NCBI GenBank assembly: GCA_965203195.1 | Contig: OZ241860.1 | Coordinates: 1,178,001 to 1,242,000, forward strand | Source: Bin87 sp965203195 | Lineage (GTDB): Bacteria > Chloroflexota > Dehalococcoidia > Lucifugimonadales > UBA3495 | Length of the DNA stretch: 64,000 bases | Direction: 5' to 3' | Part shown: piece by piece, positions 41,622-51,667 of the stretch | Position numbering within the stretch: the first letter of the stretch is position 1 | Layout of the letters: every line of letters begins with the position of its first letter | Position numbers and translations under genes: made by a program | Notes under the pieces: generated by a model | Seen by the model: only the letters and a program-made list of their open reading frames with translations | The model's database searches: none | What the model was told of the DNA's origin: nothing

Positions 41622-42206
41622 TCAGTCCAGCATAGATTGCAGGCGTGCTTTGACGGCGGGCCATTCGCTGGCGATGATGCTGTAATAGACGGAGTGGCGG
41701 TTGACGCCGTCCCAGGTGATGCGGTGGTTGCGGAGGGTGCCTTCGCGCTGGGCGCCGATGCGTTCGATGGCGCGCTGGGAGCGGTGGTTGCGGCTGTCGG
41801 TTTTGAGGCAGACGCGCAGGGCGGCCAGGTCGTCGAAGGCGTGGCGCAGCATCAGGTACTTGCATTCGGTGTTGACGGGGGTGCGCTGGTAGGCCACGCC
41901 GTACCAGGTCATGCCGATTTCCAGGGCGCGGTTGGGGCGGTCGATGTCCAGGTAGCCGGTGGAGCCGATGGCCTTGCCGTCGGGGAGGTGGATGACGGCG
42001 AACTGGATGCGGGATTCCAGTTCGTTGCGGGCGAGGCAGGAGTCCACCCAGGCCTGGGCGTCCGGGAGGTCGGCGAAGGGGGGTCGGGGTAGGTAGCGCC
42101 AGATGGCGGGGTCGGCGCCGGCGGCGTAGAGGTCGGCGGCGTGCCGGGGGGCGACGGGTTCCAGGCGGACGTGGCGGCCGGCGAGGGTGATGGGCTGGGG
42201 GTTCAT
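41622..42206 (-). CDS. GNAT-family acetyltransferase (RimJ/RimL-like)
   Basis: The 194-residue protein begins MNPQPITLAGRHVRLEPVAPRHAADLY and has the acetyl-CoA region GSTGYLDIDRPNRALEIGMTWYGVAYQRTPVNTECKYLMLRHAFDDLAALRVCLKTDSRNHRSQRAIERIGAQREGTLR, the RimJ/RimL pattern. Acceptor (protein N-terminus or small molecule) unknown. It is separated from the peroxiredoxin by 120 bp. Confidence 0.8.
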   Translation of the reverse strand: MNPQPITLAGRHVRLEPVAPRHAADLYAAGADPAIWRYLPRPPFADLPDAQAWVDSCLARNELESRIQFAVIHLPDGKAIGSTGYLDIDRPNRALEIGMTWYGVAYQRTPVNTECKYLMLRHAFDDLAALRVCLKTDSRNHRSQRAIERIGAQREGTLRNHRITWDGVNRHSVYYSIIASEWPAVKARLQSMLD

Positions 42207-42281
42207 AGTGGCGTCGTCCTGAATAGGGAAGGTTGGGCAATGATACGGAAAGCGGCGGCTTTTGCAACCGGATGGGCGGGT

Positions 42282-42311
42282 TTGTCAATTGGGGCGGCGG
42301 CGGCGTATAAT
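42282..42311 (+). promoter_or_regulatory. Promoter of the bicupin gene
   Basis: TTGTCA (42282-42287), 18-bp spacer, TATAAT (42306-42311). Confidence 0.6.
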
Positions 42312-42352
42312 CGGGGCGTCCTGTTACCCATATACGAAAGGAGTTTGGAGTG

Positions 42353-43060
42353 ATGGAACCGATCATTCGCAACATCAGCGCTTATCCGGGCGAGGCGCCG
42401 GCGCGTCTCATTGGGGCGGGGGACAACCCGCCGCTGGTTACGCTGGCCTATTCGGTCATTGCGCCCGGCGGGGCCAGTTCGCACCACATCCACGAGTGGG
42501 AGCATGAGGTGTATATCATCGCCGGGCGGGGCACATTGGTGGCCGACGGGGTGGAGTATCCGGTGCGGGCCGGGGATGCGATGTTCATACCGCCGCGGGT
42601 GGATCATGTGACGCGGAACGACGGCGGGGAAGGGGACATCCGGCGGATTGAGATCAACCCGGTGTCGGCGGCCGGGGGGCAGGCGCGGCCCGGGGGCAGC
42701 GAGGCGGGGGCGGGGGTGCCGCCGGTGATTCGCAACTATGCCGACCTGGACGGCTCTACCGGGCATACGCTGCTGGGGGGGCGGGACGGCTGCCCCAACT
42801 ATCTGATGCTGTACAACGGGGCGATGGCGCCGGGCGCGGTCAGCCACCCGGAGACGGGCGGGCATACCCACGAGTGGGACCACACGGTGTTTATCCTGGA
42901 GGGTACGGGTACGCTGACGGTGTCGGGGCGGGATTACACGGTGACGGCCGGGGACGCGGTGCTGGTGCCGCCGGGCCAGCATCACCAGTGGAAGAACGAG
43001 ACGGACGCGCCGATGCTGCGGGTTACTTTCAACGACATCAAGTCGGAGGGGCACGGCTAG
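42353..43060 (+). CDS. Bicupin protein (two cupin_2 domains)
   Basis: The 235-residue protein has two cupin halves. The first has HHIHEWEHEVYIIAGRG and PRVDH, the second HTHEWDHTVFILEGTG and PGQHHQW; each has the HxHxxxE metal motif (HIHEWEHE and HTHEWDHT, the second replacing Glu by Thr nearby). It may be a dioxygenase or isomerase or a sensor; the substrate is unknown. The AAAGGAG site is 9 bp before ATG 42353; a GTG three bases upstream would be an alternative. Confidence 0.8.
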   Translation: MEPIIRNISAYPGEAPARLIGAGDNPPLVTLAYSVIAPGGASSHHIHEWEHEVYIIAGRGTLVADGVEYPVRAGDAMFIPPRVDHVTRNDGGEGDIRRIEINPVSAAGGQARPGGSEAGAGVPPVIRNYADLDGSTGHTLLGGRDGCPNYLMLYNGAMAPGAVSHPETGGHTHEWDHTVFILEGTGTLTVSGRDYTVTAGDAVLVPPGQHHQWKNETDAPMLRVTFNDIKSEGHG

Positions 43061-43082
43061 ACGGCGGGGCGGCGCCTTGCGG

Positions 43083-43595
43083 TTAGTGGCGCCATTCCTT
43101 GACGGCCTGGCGGGCGGCGCGCTCGCGTTCCCGTTCGATGATGGCGCGGCGCTTGTCGTACTGGCGGCGGCCGCGGGCGACGCCCAGTTCCACTTTGGCG
43201 CGGTGGTTTTTGAGGTAGAGGCGCAGGGCGGCGAGGGTGAGTCCCTTTTCGGCGACCTGGGCGCCGAGGTCGGCGATCTGGCCGCGGTGGACCAGGAGTT
43301 TGCGGGTGCGGCGGGGTTCGTGGTTCATATAGCTGCCGGGGTCGTAGGGGGCGATGTGGGCGCCGTGGAGCCAGAGTTCGCCGTTTTGGACGCGGGCGTA
43401 GGCGTCGCGGAGGTCGACCTTGCCGGCGCGGATGGATTTGATTTCCGTGCCGGTGAGGGCCAGGCCGGCTTCGACCTTGTCCAGGATGTCGTAGTCGTGG
43501 AAGGCTTTGCGGTTCACGGCGACCTGGCGGTTGTCGCCGTTGCCGGCGCTTTGGGCTTGGGCCTTCTTTTTGCGGTTGCGGTTTTTGCTGGGCAT
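43083..43595 (-). CDS. smpB: SsrA-binding protein SmpB
   Basis: The 170-residue protein has a basic N-terminal extension, then NRKAFHDYDILDKVEAGLALTGTEIKSIRAGKVDLRDAYARV, the SmpB OB-fold core, NHEPRRTRKLLVH and a basic C-terminal tail YDKRRAIIERERERAAR. It delivers tmRNA to stalled ribosomes. No tmRNA gene was found in the window. It follows a short inverted repeat-free spacer. Confidence 0.95.
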   Translation of the reverse strand: MPSKNRNRKKKAQAQSAGNGDNRQVAVNRKAFHDYDILDKVEAGLALTGTEIKSIRAGKVDLRDAYARVQNGELWLHGAHIAPYDPGSYMNHEPRRTRKLLVHRGQIADLGAQVAEKGLTLAALRLYLKNHRAKVELGVARGRRQYDKRRAIIERERERAARQAVKEWRH

Positions 43596-43684
43596 AGTGG
43601 TTCACCGCCGTAGGGGGGCGCCTGCCGGGTAGCGGGATTGCGGCCCGGTTCCGTTCCATTATAAGGCATAAACGCGGGCCGGAA

Positions 43685-43732
43685 AGCCGGGGCGGGTCAG
43701 AACGGGTCAGGGCAGAACGGGTCAGGGCGCCG
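43685..43732. repeat. Short tandem repeat
   Basis: About three copies of a 15-bp unit close to gggtcagggcagaac lie at 43694-43724, at the 3' end of the S41 protease gene region. Confidence 0.5.
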
Positions 43733-44972
43733 CGGGCAGCTGCCGGCGCAGGATGGCGACGGCTTCCCGGAGGGCGGCGTCGTCGGCAACGGGCATTGGC
43801 AGTCGTTCCAGTTCGGCGTCAATGGCGACGTCGGGAATCACGCCGTGGCCCTCAATTTGGGCGCCGTCGGGCAGATACCAGCGGCGTATGGAGAAGTAGA
43901 TGGCGGAGCCGTCGGAGAGTTCGCGGGTGATGTTGACGCTGCCCTTGCCGAAGGTAGTGGCGCCGGCGATGGTGGCGCGGCCGTTGGTTTTGATGGCGCC
44001 GGCGAGGATTTCGCTGGCGCTGGCGGAGTATTCGTTGACCAGCGTGACCATCGGAATGTTTTCGGCGGGGCCACGGCGGCTGGCTTCGTAGTCGTTGCGG
44101 TTGCCCTGGGCGTCAATTTCGTACAGGATGGGGCCGCCGTCCAGAAACAGGCCGGCGACATCGACGACCGATTGCAGCAGGCCGCCGGGGTTGTTGCGCA
44201 GATCCAGGATGAGACCCCGGCCGCCGGCGTCCCGGAACTCCCGGATGGCGTCGCGGGTTTCGGCCTCGGTGGTGTTGGAGAAGCTGTAAATCCAGAGGTG
44301 TCCGATGCCGTTATCCAGCATACGGAAGGCCACGCTTTCAATGGGGATGCGCCCGCGGGTTACGGTGATGGGCACGCTTTCGGTGTCGCCGTCGTGCCGG
44401 ATGAGCAGGGTGACGTCGGAGCCGCCGGGGCCGCGGATGCGGTTGACGGCGTCAATGAGGGAGAGGTCGGCCACGCTTTCGCCGTCCACGGCGAGGATGA
44501 TGTCGCCGGGGAGGATGCCGGCGGCTTCGGCGGGGGCGCCGGGGATGGGGGCGATGACGGTGAGGCCGGCGTCGGTTATGGCCACCTGGGCGCCGATGCC
44601 CTCAAAGTAGCCGCGATATTCCTCCTGGTCGCGGTTGTGCTGGTCGGCGCTCAAGTAGGAAGCGTGGGGGTCGTCCAGGGCGGCAAGGATGCCGCGGACG
44701 GCGCCGTCGGCCAGCTGCTCGGGCGTCAGGTCGGCGCGGTCGATGTGCTGGGCCAGGAGGATGCGGTAGGCTTCGGCGACCTTGCGCAGTTCCGGGGGCA
44801 GGCTTTCGCCGCCGGCGGGTATGGGCTCGCCGATGCCGGCGCTGACGCCGGTGCAGGCCAGAGCGGCGCCGGCCACTACGGCCAGCAGGACGAGCAGGAC
44901 GGCGAGGGGACGGAGGCTGCGCCGGGCCAGGCGGAGGCCCCGCCGGTGGAATGGCGGGTTGCGGTAAATCAT
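43722..44972 (-). CDS. S41 family C-terminal processing peptidase
   Basis: The 416-residue protein starts MIYRNPPFHRRGLRLARR at ATG 44972, followed by one hydrophobic N-terminal helix (LAVLLVLLAVVAGAALAC), an N-terminal helical domain (LADGAVRGILAALDDPHASYL), a PDZ domain (VIAPIPGAPAEAAGILPGDIILAVDGESV) and a tail-specific protease core with GLILDLRNNPGGLL, nucleophile segment EYSASASEI (Ser) and TFGKGSVN (Lys). This is the CtpA/Tsp layout; it cleaves protein C-termini outside the cell membrane. The ctpA name is likely but not certain. Confidence 0.9.
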   Translation of the reverse strand: MIYRNPPFHRRGLRLARRSLRPLAVLLVLLAVVAGAALACTGVSAGIGEPIPAGGESLPPELRKVAEAYRILLAQHIDRADLTPEQLADGAVRGILAALDDPHASYLSADQHNRDQEEYRGYFEGIGAQVAITDAGLTVIAPIPGAPAEAAGILPGDIILAVDGESVADLSLIDAVNRIRGPGGSDVTLLIRHDGDTESVPITVTRGRIPIESVAFRMLDNGIGHLWIYSFSNTTEAETRDAIREFRDAGGRGLILDLRNNPGGLLQSVVDVAGLFLDGGPILYEIDAQGNRNDYEASRRGPAENIPMVTLVNEYSASASEILAGAIKTNGRATIAGATTFGKGSVNITRELSDGSAIYFSIRRWYLPDGAQIEGHGVIPDVAIDAELERLPMPVADDAALREAVAILRRQLPAAP

Positions 44973-45104
44973 CGGCAGGCATTGTAGCACACCGACGCTG
45001 ATATGCGGGGGCGGGTTCCGGTCAACGAATTTCGGTCCAGGATGCGTCGTCAAATCGGCGCCGTTCCGGGGCAATTCGTTATGTTCGCCGACAAATTGAT
45101 GCCA

Positions 45105-45928
45105 TCAGCGGGCGATGATAAGCATTTTGCACCGGGGCACATAATGGCGGCCGTTATAGACGAATTGGAGATCGTCGGCGTCGTCAACCGTGGCATCATT
45201 GAGGAAGTCGTCAATGCGCTGGTAGAGCAGGGCAACGTCGCGTTTCAACCGCCAGCTTTGCGCTACGTCGGCGCGGTCGATTAAGACAACATAAAAGCGA
45301 TTGTCGGCTCCGAAGCGCTGGGCGCCCTGATTTTCGTACAGCCAGCGCGCCAGCCCCGCCGGATCCGCAATGGCGTCCTCGGCGTTTGCCTGGTAGGTTC
45401 TGGGCAAGTAGGTGATTTTCAAGTCGAAAGGATGGTCGCGGAAAAACAGGTCAACGCCGGCCACATTCTTTATCGTAGGCACTACATTGGGATGCTGGCC
45501 GATGTGGTCCTCAATCAGCACCGTTGCCCAGTGGTTGTACCAACTGGCGACGGCGTAATTGGTGATCTCGCCGTGCAGCGTGGCCCGTATCCCGGCAATC
45601 AGGTCGTTATATCGGGGATAGCGGCGTACATATTCCCGCTGGATTTTGCCGTCGAGCTGGCCCTGCTCCACGCCCCATGCGATTCCTGGAACCCGGTTCA
45701 GTTCGGCAATCAAGTCCGCATCGGAAATTACATTTTCCTGGCGTGTCCGCACCCGTTCCCGGTATTTCCGCCGGATGAACGCGTCAATGGCGGCAGTATC
45801 CTGGTTGACCAGGCGCGACGCGATGTCGCCCTGCCGGCCCCGGTGGTTAACGCCCAGTTCCCTGGCGAGTTCCCGCAGAGCGGCTACCGGCACGGTGGCG
45901 AGTTTGCGATTGGCGAGGTCGCGCCGGG

Positions 45929-45935
<7 letters not shown>
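45105..45935 (-). CDS. Putative type II restriction endonuclease
   Basis: The 276-residue protein starts at ATG 45935, overlapping the stop of the methyltransferase gene (ATGGTAG), so it is translationally coupled. A SAP-like N-terminus (LANRKLATVPVAALRELARELG) is followed by a core with VDLFFRDHPFDLKITYLP, a PD-(D/E)XK-like D...DxK. I do not recognise the recognition-site type. The long upstream frame reaches inside the methyltransferase gene and is rejected. It should cut unmodified DNA. Confidence 0.6.
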
Positions 45936-46834
<899 letters not shown>

Positions 46835-46969
46835 AGTGGAGTCCAGGCGGGCGGCCCCGGCGGCGGTTGGAGGGGGCGGCGGGCGGCGCGATGCTGGCGT
46901 CCATGTAGCCATGCGGTTTTCGCTTTTGTCAACATGATGGTTTCAGCCGGACGGGGCGGGGATTGACGA

Positions 46970-46999
46970 TTGGCAGGGATTGACGAAAGGGGGTAGAAT
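46970..46999 (+). promoter_or_regulatory. Promoter of the cbi genes
   Basis: TTGGCA (46970-46975), 18-bp spacer, TAGAAT (46994-46999). No cobalamin riboswitch could be recognised in the 60 bp between it and the start codon. Confidence 0.45.
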
Positions 47000-47058
47000 A
47001 GCCGGGCGCCGGCGCGGGCGTCGGCCAGACCAACGGGGCCGGCGGCAGCCGGGCGGTT

Positions 47059-48342
47059 ATGACGATGACGAACAGAACGGAACAGCCGGAACAAAACGGC
47101 AACGGCAATGGCGGCGGCGCGGCGGCGCGGCCGGAAAGCGACTACTCGCGGCCCACCAAGCGGGATCCGCGGGGGATGCGGACGGGCTACACCACCGGAA
47201 CCACGGCGGCGGCGGCGGCCAAGGCCGCGGTGATGCTGATGCTGTCGGGGCAGGCGCCGGACGAGGTGTCGGTGCCGCTGCCGGGGGGACGGGGGGCGGC
47301 TACGCTCAAGGTGCATCGCAGCTGGCCGGTATCGCCGGCGGAAGGGGTGCGCTGCTCCGTAATCAAGGACGGCGGGGATGACCCGGATGTTACGCACGGC
47401 GCCGAGATTGTGGTGGGCGTGTGGCGGCTGCCGGATGGCTACCAGGGGCTGGAGATCGCGGGCGGGCCGGGGGTAGGCACGGTGACGCGTCCGGGGACGG
47501 GCATTGCGGTGGGCGAGCCGGCGGTGACACGGGTGCCGCGGCGGATGATGGCGGAGGCGGTGGGCGAGGGGCTGGCGGCGTGCGGGTGGCCGACGGATAC
47601 GGGCGTGCGGGCCCGGATTTCCGTGCCCGGCGGGGTGGAAATCGCCGAGCAGACCACCAACGCGCGGCTGGGGGTGCTGGGGGGCATCAGCATCCTGGGC
47701 AGCACGGGGATTGTGCAGCCTTTCAGCACGGCGGCGTGGCGGGCCAGCGTGCATCTGGCGATTGATGTGGCGGCGACCAACGGGCTGGAGCATCTGGCGC
47801 TGTCCACAGGCACGCGCAGCGAGGAATATACCCGCCGGCGGCTGGATTTGCCCGATATGGCGTATGTGGAAGCGGGGATATTCTCCGGGCCGGCGATGAA
47901 GCGCTGCGTGAGCAAGGGCATCAAGCGGGTTTCCCATGTGGGGATGGTGGGCAAGTTCTCCAAAATGGCCATGGGGCATTTCGTCACCCATGTGGCGGGC
48001 AACCGGGTTGACACGGGGTTTCTGGCGGAGCTGGCCGGGCGCTGCGGGGCTTCGGCGGAGTTGCAGGCCGAGATGCGGGCCGCCAGCAGCGGGCGGCATT
48101 TCCAGGAGCTGGCTCAGGAACACGGCGTTATGGCGGTGTTTCCGAGTATGTGCGAGATGGTTTGCGCAGCGGCCCGCAAGTATCTGGCGGATGACGGCGA
48201 TGCCATCATCGTTGACGCGCTGTGCTTTGACTTTGAGGGCAACCTGCTGGGGGCGGCTACCACGTCGCCCGAGGGCATTCCTTTCCGGGACGGGGACGGA
48301 GCCGGGAACGGGGCCGGCGGCGGCGAGAATGCCGGAGATTAG
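47059..48342 (+). CDS. cbiD: Cobalt-precorrin-5B C1-methyltransferase
   Basis: The 427-residue protein has the CbiD signatures RTGYTTGTTAAAAAKAA near residue 40, IKDGGDDPDVTHG, GPGVGTVTRPGT, and the glycine-rich region GISILGSTGIVQPFS, then GFLAELAGRCG. It adds the C1 methyl of the corrin ring in the anaerobic cobalamin pathway. It opens the cluster cbiD-cbiT-cbiL, with overlap or short spacing, and has a promoter-like site at 46970. First 40 residues are low-complexity Asn/Gly. Confidence 0.9.
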   Translation: MTMTNRTEQPEQNGNGNGGGAAARPESDYSRPTKRDPRGMRTGYTTGTTAAAAAKAAVMLMLSGQAPDEVSVPLPGGRGAATLKVHRSWPVSPAEGVRCSVIKDGGDDPDVTHGAEIVVGVWRLPDGYQGLEIAGGPGVGTVTRPGTGIAVGEPAVTRVPRRMMAEAVGEGLAACGWPTDTGVRARISVPGGVEIAEQTTNARLGVLGGISILGSTGIVQPFSTAAWRASVHLAIDVAATNGLEHLALSTGTRSEEYTRRRLDLPDMAYVEAGIFSGPAMKRCVSKGIKRVSHVGMVGKFSKMAMGHFVTHVAGNRVDTGFLAELAGRCGASAELQAEMRAASSGRHFQELAQEHGVMAVFPSMCEMVCAAARKYLADDGDAIIVDALCFDFEGNLLGAATTSPEGIPFRDGDGAGNGAGGGENAGD

Positions 48343-48358
48343 CCCGGCGGAGGGCGCA

Positions 48359-48994
48359 ATGACTCCTGGGGTCGGTTCCTGTTCCGGGACGGAGCGCGCC
48401 CTGGGGCTGCCCGATGACGCCTTTGAGCAGCGGCGTCCGGCGCGGGGGCAGATTACCAAGCAGGAGGCGCGGGCGGTGAGTTTGTACGCCCTGGGGCTGC
48501 GGGCCGACAGCGTGGTGTGGGACATTGGCGCCGGGACGGGGTCGGTGTCGGTGGAGGCGGCGCGCATTGCCGGGCAAGGGGCGGTGTATGCGGTGGACAG
48601 CGACGCCGACAGCGCCGGGCTGCTGCGCCGGAATGTGGAGCGCTACGGAGCAGGGCGGGTTTCGGTTATAATCGGGCGGGCGCCGGCGGTTCTGGAGGGT
48701 TTGCCGGATCCGGACGCCGTGTTCATTGGCGGCGGCGGGGCGGCGCTGCCGGCCATCCTGGCGGCGGTGGGGGAACGGCTGCGGCCCGGGGGCCGTGTGG
48801 TGGGCAACTTTGCGGCGATGGAACGGGCCAATGCCGCCTACCGGGCGCTGCGTGATGCGGGGATGTCGCCGGGGCTGACGATGGTAGCGGCGGCGCGGGG
48901 GCGGGAGCTGCCCGACGGGAAGCTGCGGCTGGAGGCGATGAATCCGGTGTTTGTCGTATGGGGGCAAAAAGGGGAAGGAAAAGGAAATGAATGA
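48359..48994 (+). CDS. cbiT: Precorrin-6B/cobalt-precorrin C15-methyltransferase (decarboxylating)
   Basis: The 211-residue protein has a Rossmann-fold methyltransferase core: KQEARAVSLYALGLRADSVVWDIGAGTGSVSVEAARIA and VGNFAAMERA, as in CbiT. It methylates C15 and decarboxylates the ring in anaerobic cobalamin synthesis. ATG 48359 follows GGAGGG and is preferred over the upstream ATG 48329. It ends a few bases after the next start (8 bp overlap with cbiL). Confidence 0.85.
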   Translation: MTPGVGSCSGTERALGLPDDAFEQRRPARGQITKQEARAVSLYALGLRADSVVWDIGAGTGSVSVEAARIAGQGAVYAVDSDADSAGLLRRNVERYGAGRVSVIIGRAPAVLEGLPDPDAVFIGGGGAALPAILAAVGERLRPGGRVVGNFAAMERANAAYRALRDAGMSPGLTMVAAARGRELPDGKLRLEAMNPVFVVWGQKGEGKGNE

Positions 48995-49709
48995 AGCAAT
49001 AGCGGTAGCGCCGGGCCGGCTGTATGGCGTGGGCGTGGGGCCGGGCGATCCGGAACTGCTGACGGTGAAAGCGCAGCGGGTGTTGCAGTCGGCGCCGGTG
49101 ATCTGGGCGCCGCAGGCCGGCGTCAGCGCGGAAAGCTACGCCTATACCATTGTCAAGGGCATCATAGACGAGGGCCGGCAGGAAGTGGTGCGGTCGCTGT
49201 TTCCCACCAACGATGAGGAAGCGGCGGGCGAGGTGTGGCGGCAGGCGGCGCGGGAGGTGGCGGCGCACCTGGAAGGGGGACGGGATGTGGCTTTTATCAC
49301 CGAGGGCGATCCGATGCTGTACAGCACTTTCGCCTATGTGCTGGAAGCCGTGCAGGAGGAGTATCCGCACCTGCGGGTTGAGGTGGTTCCGGGGGTGTCG
49401 TCGGTGATGGCGGCGGCGGCATCGGCGGCGGCGCCGCTGGCGACGCACGGGCAACGGCTGGCGATACTGCCGGCGGTGTACGGCATAGATGACCTGCGGG
49501 AAGCCATCGCGCTGTATGACACCATTGTGCTGATGAAGGTGAACCGGACGCTGCTGGACGCGCTGGCGAACCTGGAACGGCTGGGGCTGGCGGGGCGCAC
49601 CATCTATGTGCGGCGGGCGACTACCGAGCGGGAACGGGTGGTGCGGAACATACAGGAGCTGACGGCGGAGGATCTGGATTACTTTTCGCTGCTGATTATC
49701 CGGCGGTAG
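48987..49709 (+). CDS. cbiL: Precorrin-2/cobalt-factor II C20-methyltransferase
   Basis: The 240-residue protein has LYGVGVGPGDPELLTVKA at the N-terminus and then AFITEGDPMLYSTF and VEVVPGVSSVMAAA, the tetrapyrrole-methylase signatures of CbiL/CobI (GVGPGDPELLT, EGDP..YSTF). It starts inside the end of cbiT, at ATG 48987 with ggaaaagga upstream. It methylates C20 of precorrin-2. No other cbi genes are in the window, so the pathway continues elsewhere. Confidence 0.85.
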   Translation: MNEAIAVAPGRLYGVGVGPGDPELLTVKAQRVLQSAPVIWAPQAGVSAESYAYTIVKGIIDEGRQEVVRSLFPTNDEEAAGEVWRQAAREVAAHLEGGRDVAFITEGDPMLYSTFAYVLEAVQEEYPHLRVEVVPGVSSVMAAAASAAAPLATHGQRLAILPAVYGIDDLREAIALYDTIVLMKVNRTLLDALANLERLGLAGRTIYVRRATTERERVVRNIQELTAEDLDYFSLLIIRR

Positions 49710-49751
49710 GCGCCGGAGACGGGGGGCGCCGGCGGGATTGGCGTCCGGCGG

Positions 49752-50138
49752 TCACAGGTCGCAGCAGTCCAGCACGGAGTTGAAAAATTCCAGGTCGTCG
49801 ATGCCGTCGAGGGTTTCCTGGTGGACATCCGTCAGGTGCTTGAGGATGCGGGGGGTGTTCATTGGCACCAGCAGGGCGGTGGCGTTGACGCTGACGATGC
49901 CAATCATCCGGTAGGCCAGGAAGCGGCCGTCGGCCTGGGAACGGGGTTCGCAGCGCAGGCAGCGGACGGTGATTTCCTCGTCGCGGGGGTCGTGGATCAG
50001 GCGCAGCAGGGGGGCGCCGTCGCGGACGGCGTCGTACACCTGCCCGTTGCCGAAGCGATCCGGGCCGACGTATTCGGAGGCCAGAGGGTTGCGCCAACCC
50101 GCCGGGGGGTGTACGGCGCGATTGCTGTCTTTGGGCAT
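49752..50138 (-). CDS. Hypothetical protein with CxxC
   Basis: A 128-residue soluble protein (ATG 50138) starting MPKDSNRAVHPPAGWRNPLASEYVGPDRFGNGQ, with RCLRCEPRSQ as a possible zinc-binding pair and an acidic end DDLEFFNSVLDCCDL. It is convergent with cbiL. I do not recognise the family. The frame starts at 50285 but the upstream part is Pro/Arg-rich and lacks an SD. Confidence 0.5.
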   Translation of the reverse strand: MPKDSNRAVHPPAGWRNPLASEYVGPDRFGNGQVYDAVRDGAPLLRLIHDPRDEEITVRCLRCEPRSQADGRFLAYRMIGIVSVNATALLVPMNTPRILKHLTDVHQETLDGIDDLEFFNSVLDCCDL

Positions 50139-51667
50139 AGGGGCCACCTTATCCTTATTCCGGCAGTGCGCTTGCGGCGCAGCCGGTAGGCTATGGAGGG
50201 CATAGATAGCTGATTTTAGCGCCTGTGGCACGGAAATGGCGCCGGCCCGGGGCGGCTGGCGGCGCGACGGGAAAGGCAACCGCATTGGGGCAATGGCATT
50301 TTGGCGCCGGGGATGCGGCTAGGATCCGCAACCGGGCGGCGAATCAGGTGGCGGCCAGGCTGATATTCGGGGCGCCGCAGAAAGGGCGTGTCGTGAAATC
50401 GCCCGCCAGTCCGGGAGGGGCCGGCAATCCGGGGCAAGGGCCCATGGCCTGCGAGGCAGGCGGGCGGTTAGGATGCCCGGATGCCGGCTTGCACCGGACT
50501 GACGGGGGTTATGTTATGCCGCCGTTGGCGACGGCAAAATGCGCTTGGCGACGGGCCTTAATTCACTGGCGCTCCTTGATTGGCGTGGATGTTGCGGTTA
50601 CCAGGGCGGTTCCGGCGGGCGGGGGGCGGGCAGTTGGGGGTAGGGAGGTTGTCATTGGAAGTCGGCTCCTTTCCGATGGGTTGGCGATTGATGGCTGGTA
50701 AGTGGCAGTGGCAAATTGATGGCATCGGGGAAGGCTCGGGCGGGCCTTGGGGTTCCAGGTTGTCGGCGCTACGGCCTGAGAGCGTAACGCGTGAGTTTCG
50801 TCCTAGTTTTCCGTGTCCCGGGGCGGCAGCTTTTTAGGGCCGACAGCCCGGCACGGGGCGGTGGTGACACCCGCTGGCTGGCACAGAACTACACGGGCCG
50901 CACGATACATACAGCGACGAAGCAGGACCAGCTGAAATTGGGTTCCGACAAGGGTTAGGCCGTTTCCTGGAGGCCCGTTTGGTTAGCCCGAAGGTTGTTC
51001 CCCGATGGTGGTACGACGTCGATTTCGGATTGGATTGGGCATTGCGGTGTCCGTTTTGGCGCCGGGCGCGCGTCCGCGCCGGGGCTGTGGCGGATGGCGG
51101 TCGAGGCAGCTGTCCCCTGTTCGCCGGGCGGGTTGCCGCATCCGTGTTTGAGGTTAGCAGCACGGGTGTTCAGGGCGCAAGGGCGCGGATGTCATAAATG
51201 GCGGCGATTTTTTTAATACCGGCGGGCGGATTGGGCATCGTGCCGGCGGCGGCCCGGATCTGCGCGTCCGGGCGGCAATGGCAGCGATGCGGATGCCGGC
51301 TGGCGCCGGGGTGGCGGGCGGTTTGACGACAGGGCCGGGAACGCCGGGCCGGAAACGCCAGCGCCGGCAGAGGGCAGGGTTTCTTTTCGGGTGGTTTGGC
51401 CGGCGGCCGGCCGTCTTGCCGGCGCCGGCCGGCGTACCTAATGAATGACTTGCCCGGATTCCGGTTTGCGCCGGAATGACGGGAGCCGGGACCGGGGGCG
51501 GGATGACGAAAATCAAACCTCCCGGTTGGAAACGCTACCGCGTGCAAAATCCGACTTGCCCCCCGCATTCAGGGGCGCGGTGTGGTATTGTACTGCCAAT
51601 GGCTGGAGCCCGTTTCATCCGGCGTGGTGGCTGGCAGGATCGCCAGGAAGAAACCAGGGAGGGGGAA
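50139..51667. other. Long non-coding stretch with decayed and repeated DNA
   Basis: About 1.5 kb without a supported gene; several frames are open but none has a recognisable protein or a good start. Base composition drops in places (50760-51060). It contains dispersed repeat copy 2 at 51153-51540 and a REP-like palindrome at about 51450 (ccggattccggtttgcgccgga). It may be a remnant of a mobile element. Confidence 0.5.
51153..51540. repeat. Dispersed repeat, copy 2
   Basis: Starts gttagcagcacgggtgttca and matches the first 160 bases of the window with about 80 per cent or better identity; further along it again matches (tcccggttggaaacgct near 51521) but with roughly 170 extra bases between the two matching parts. 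Confidence 0.6.
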
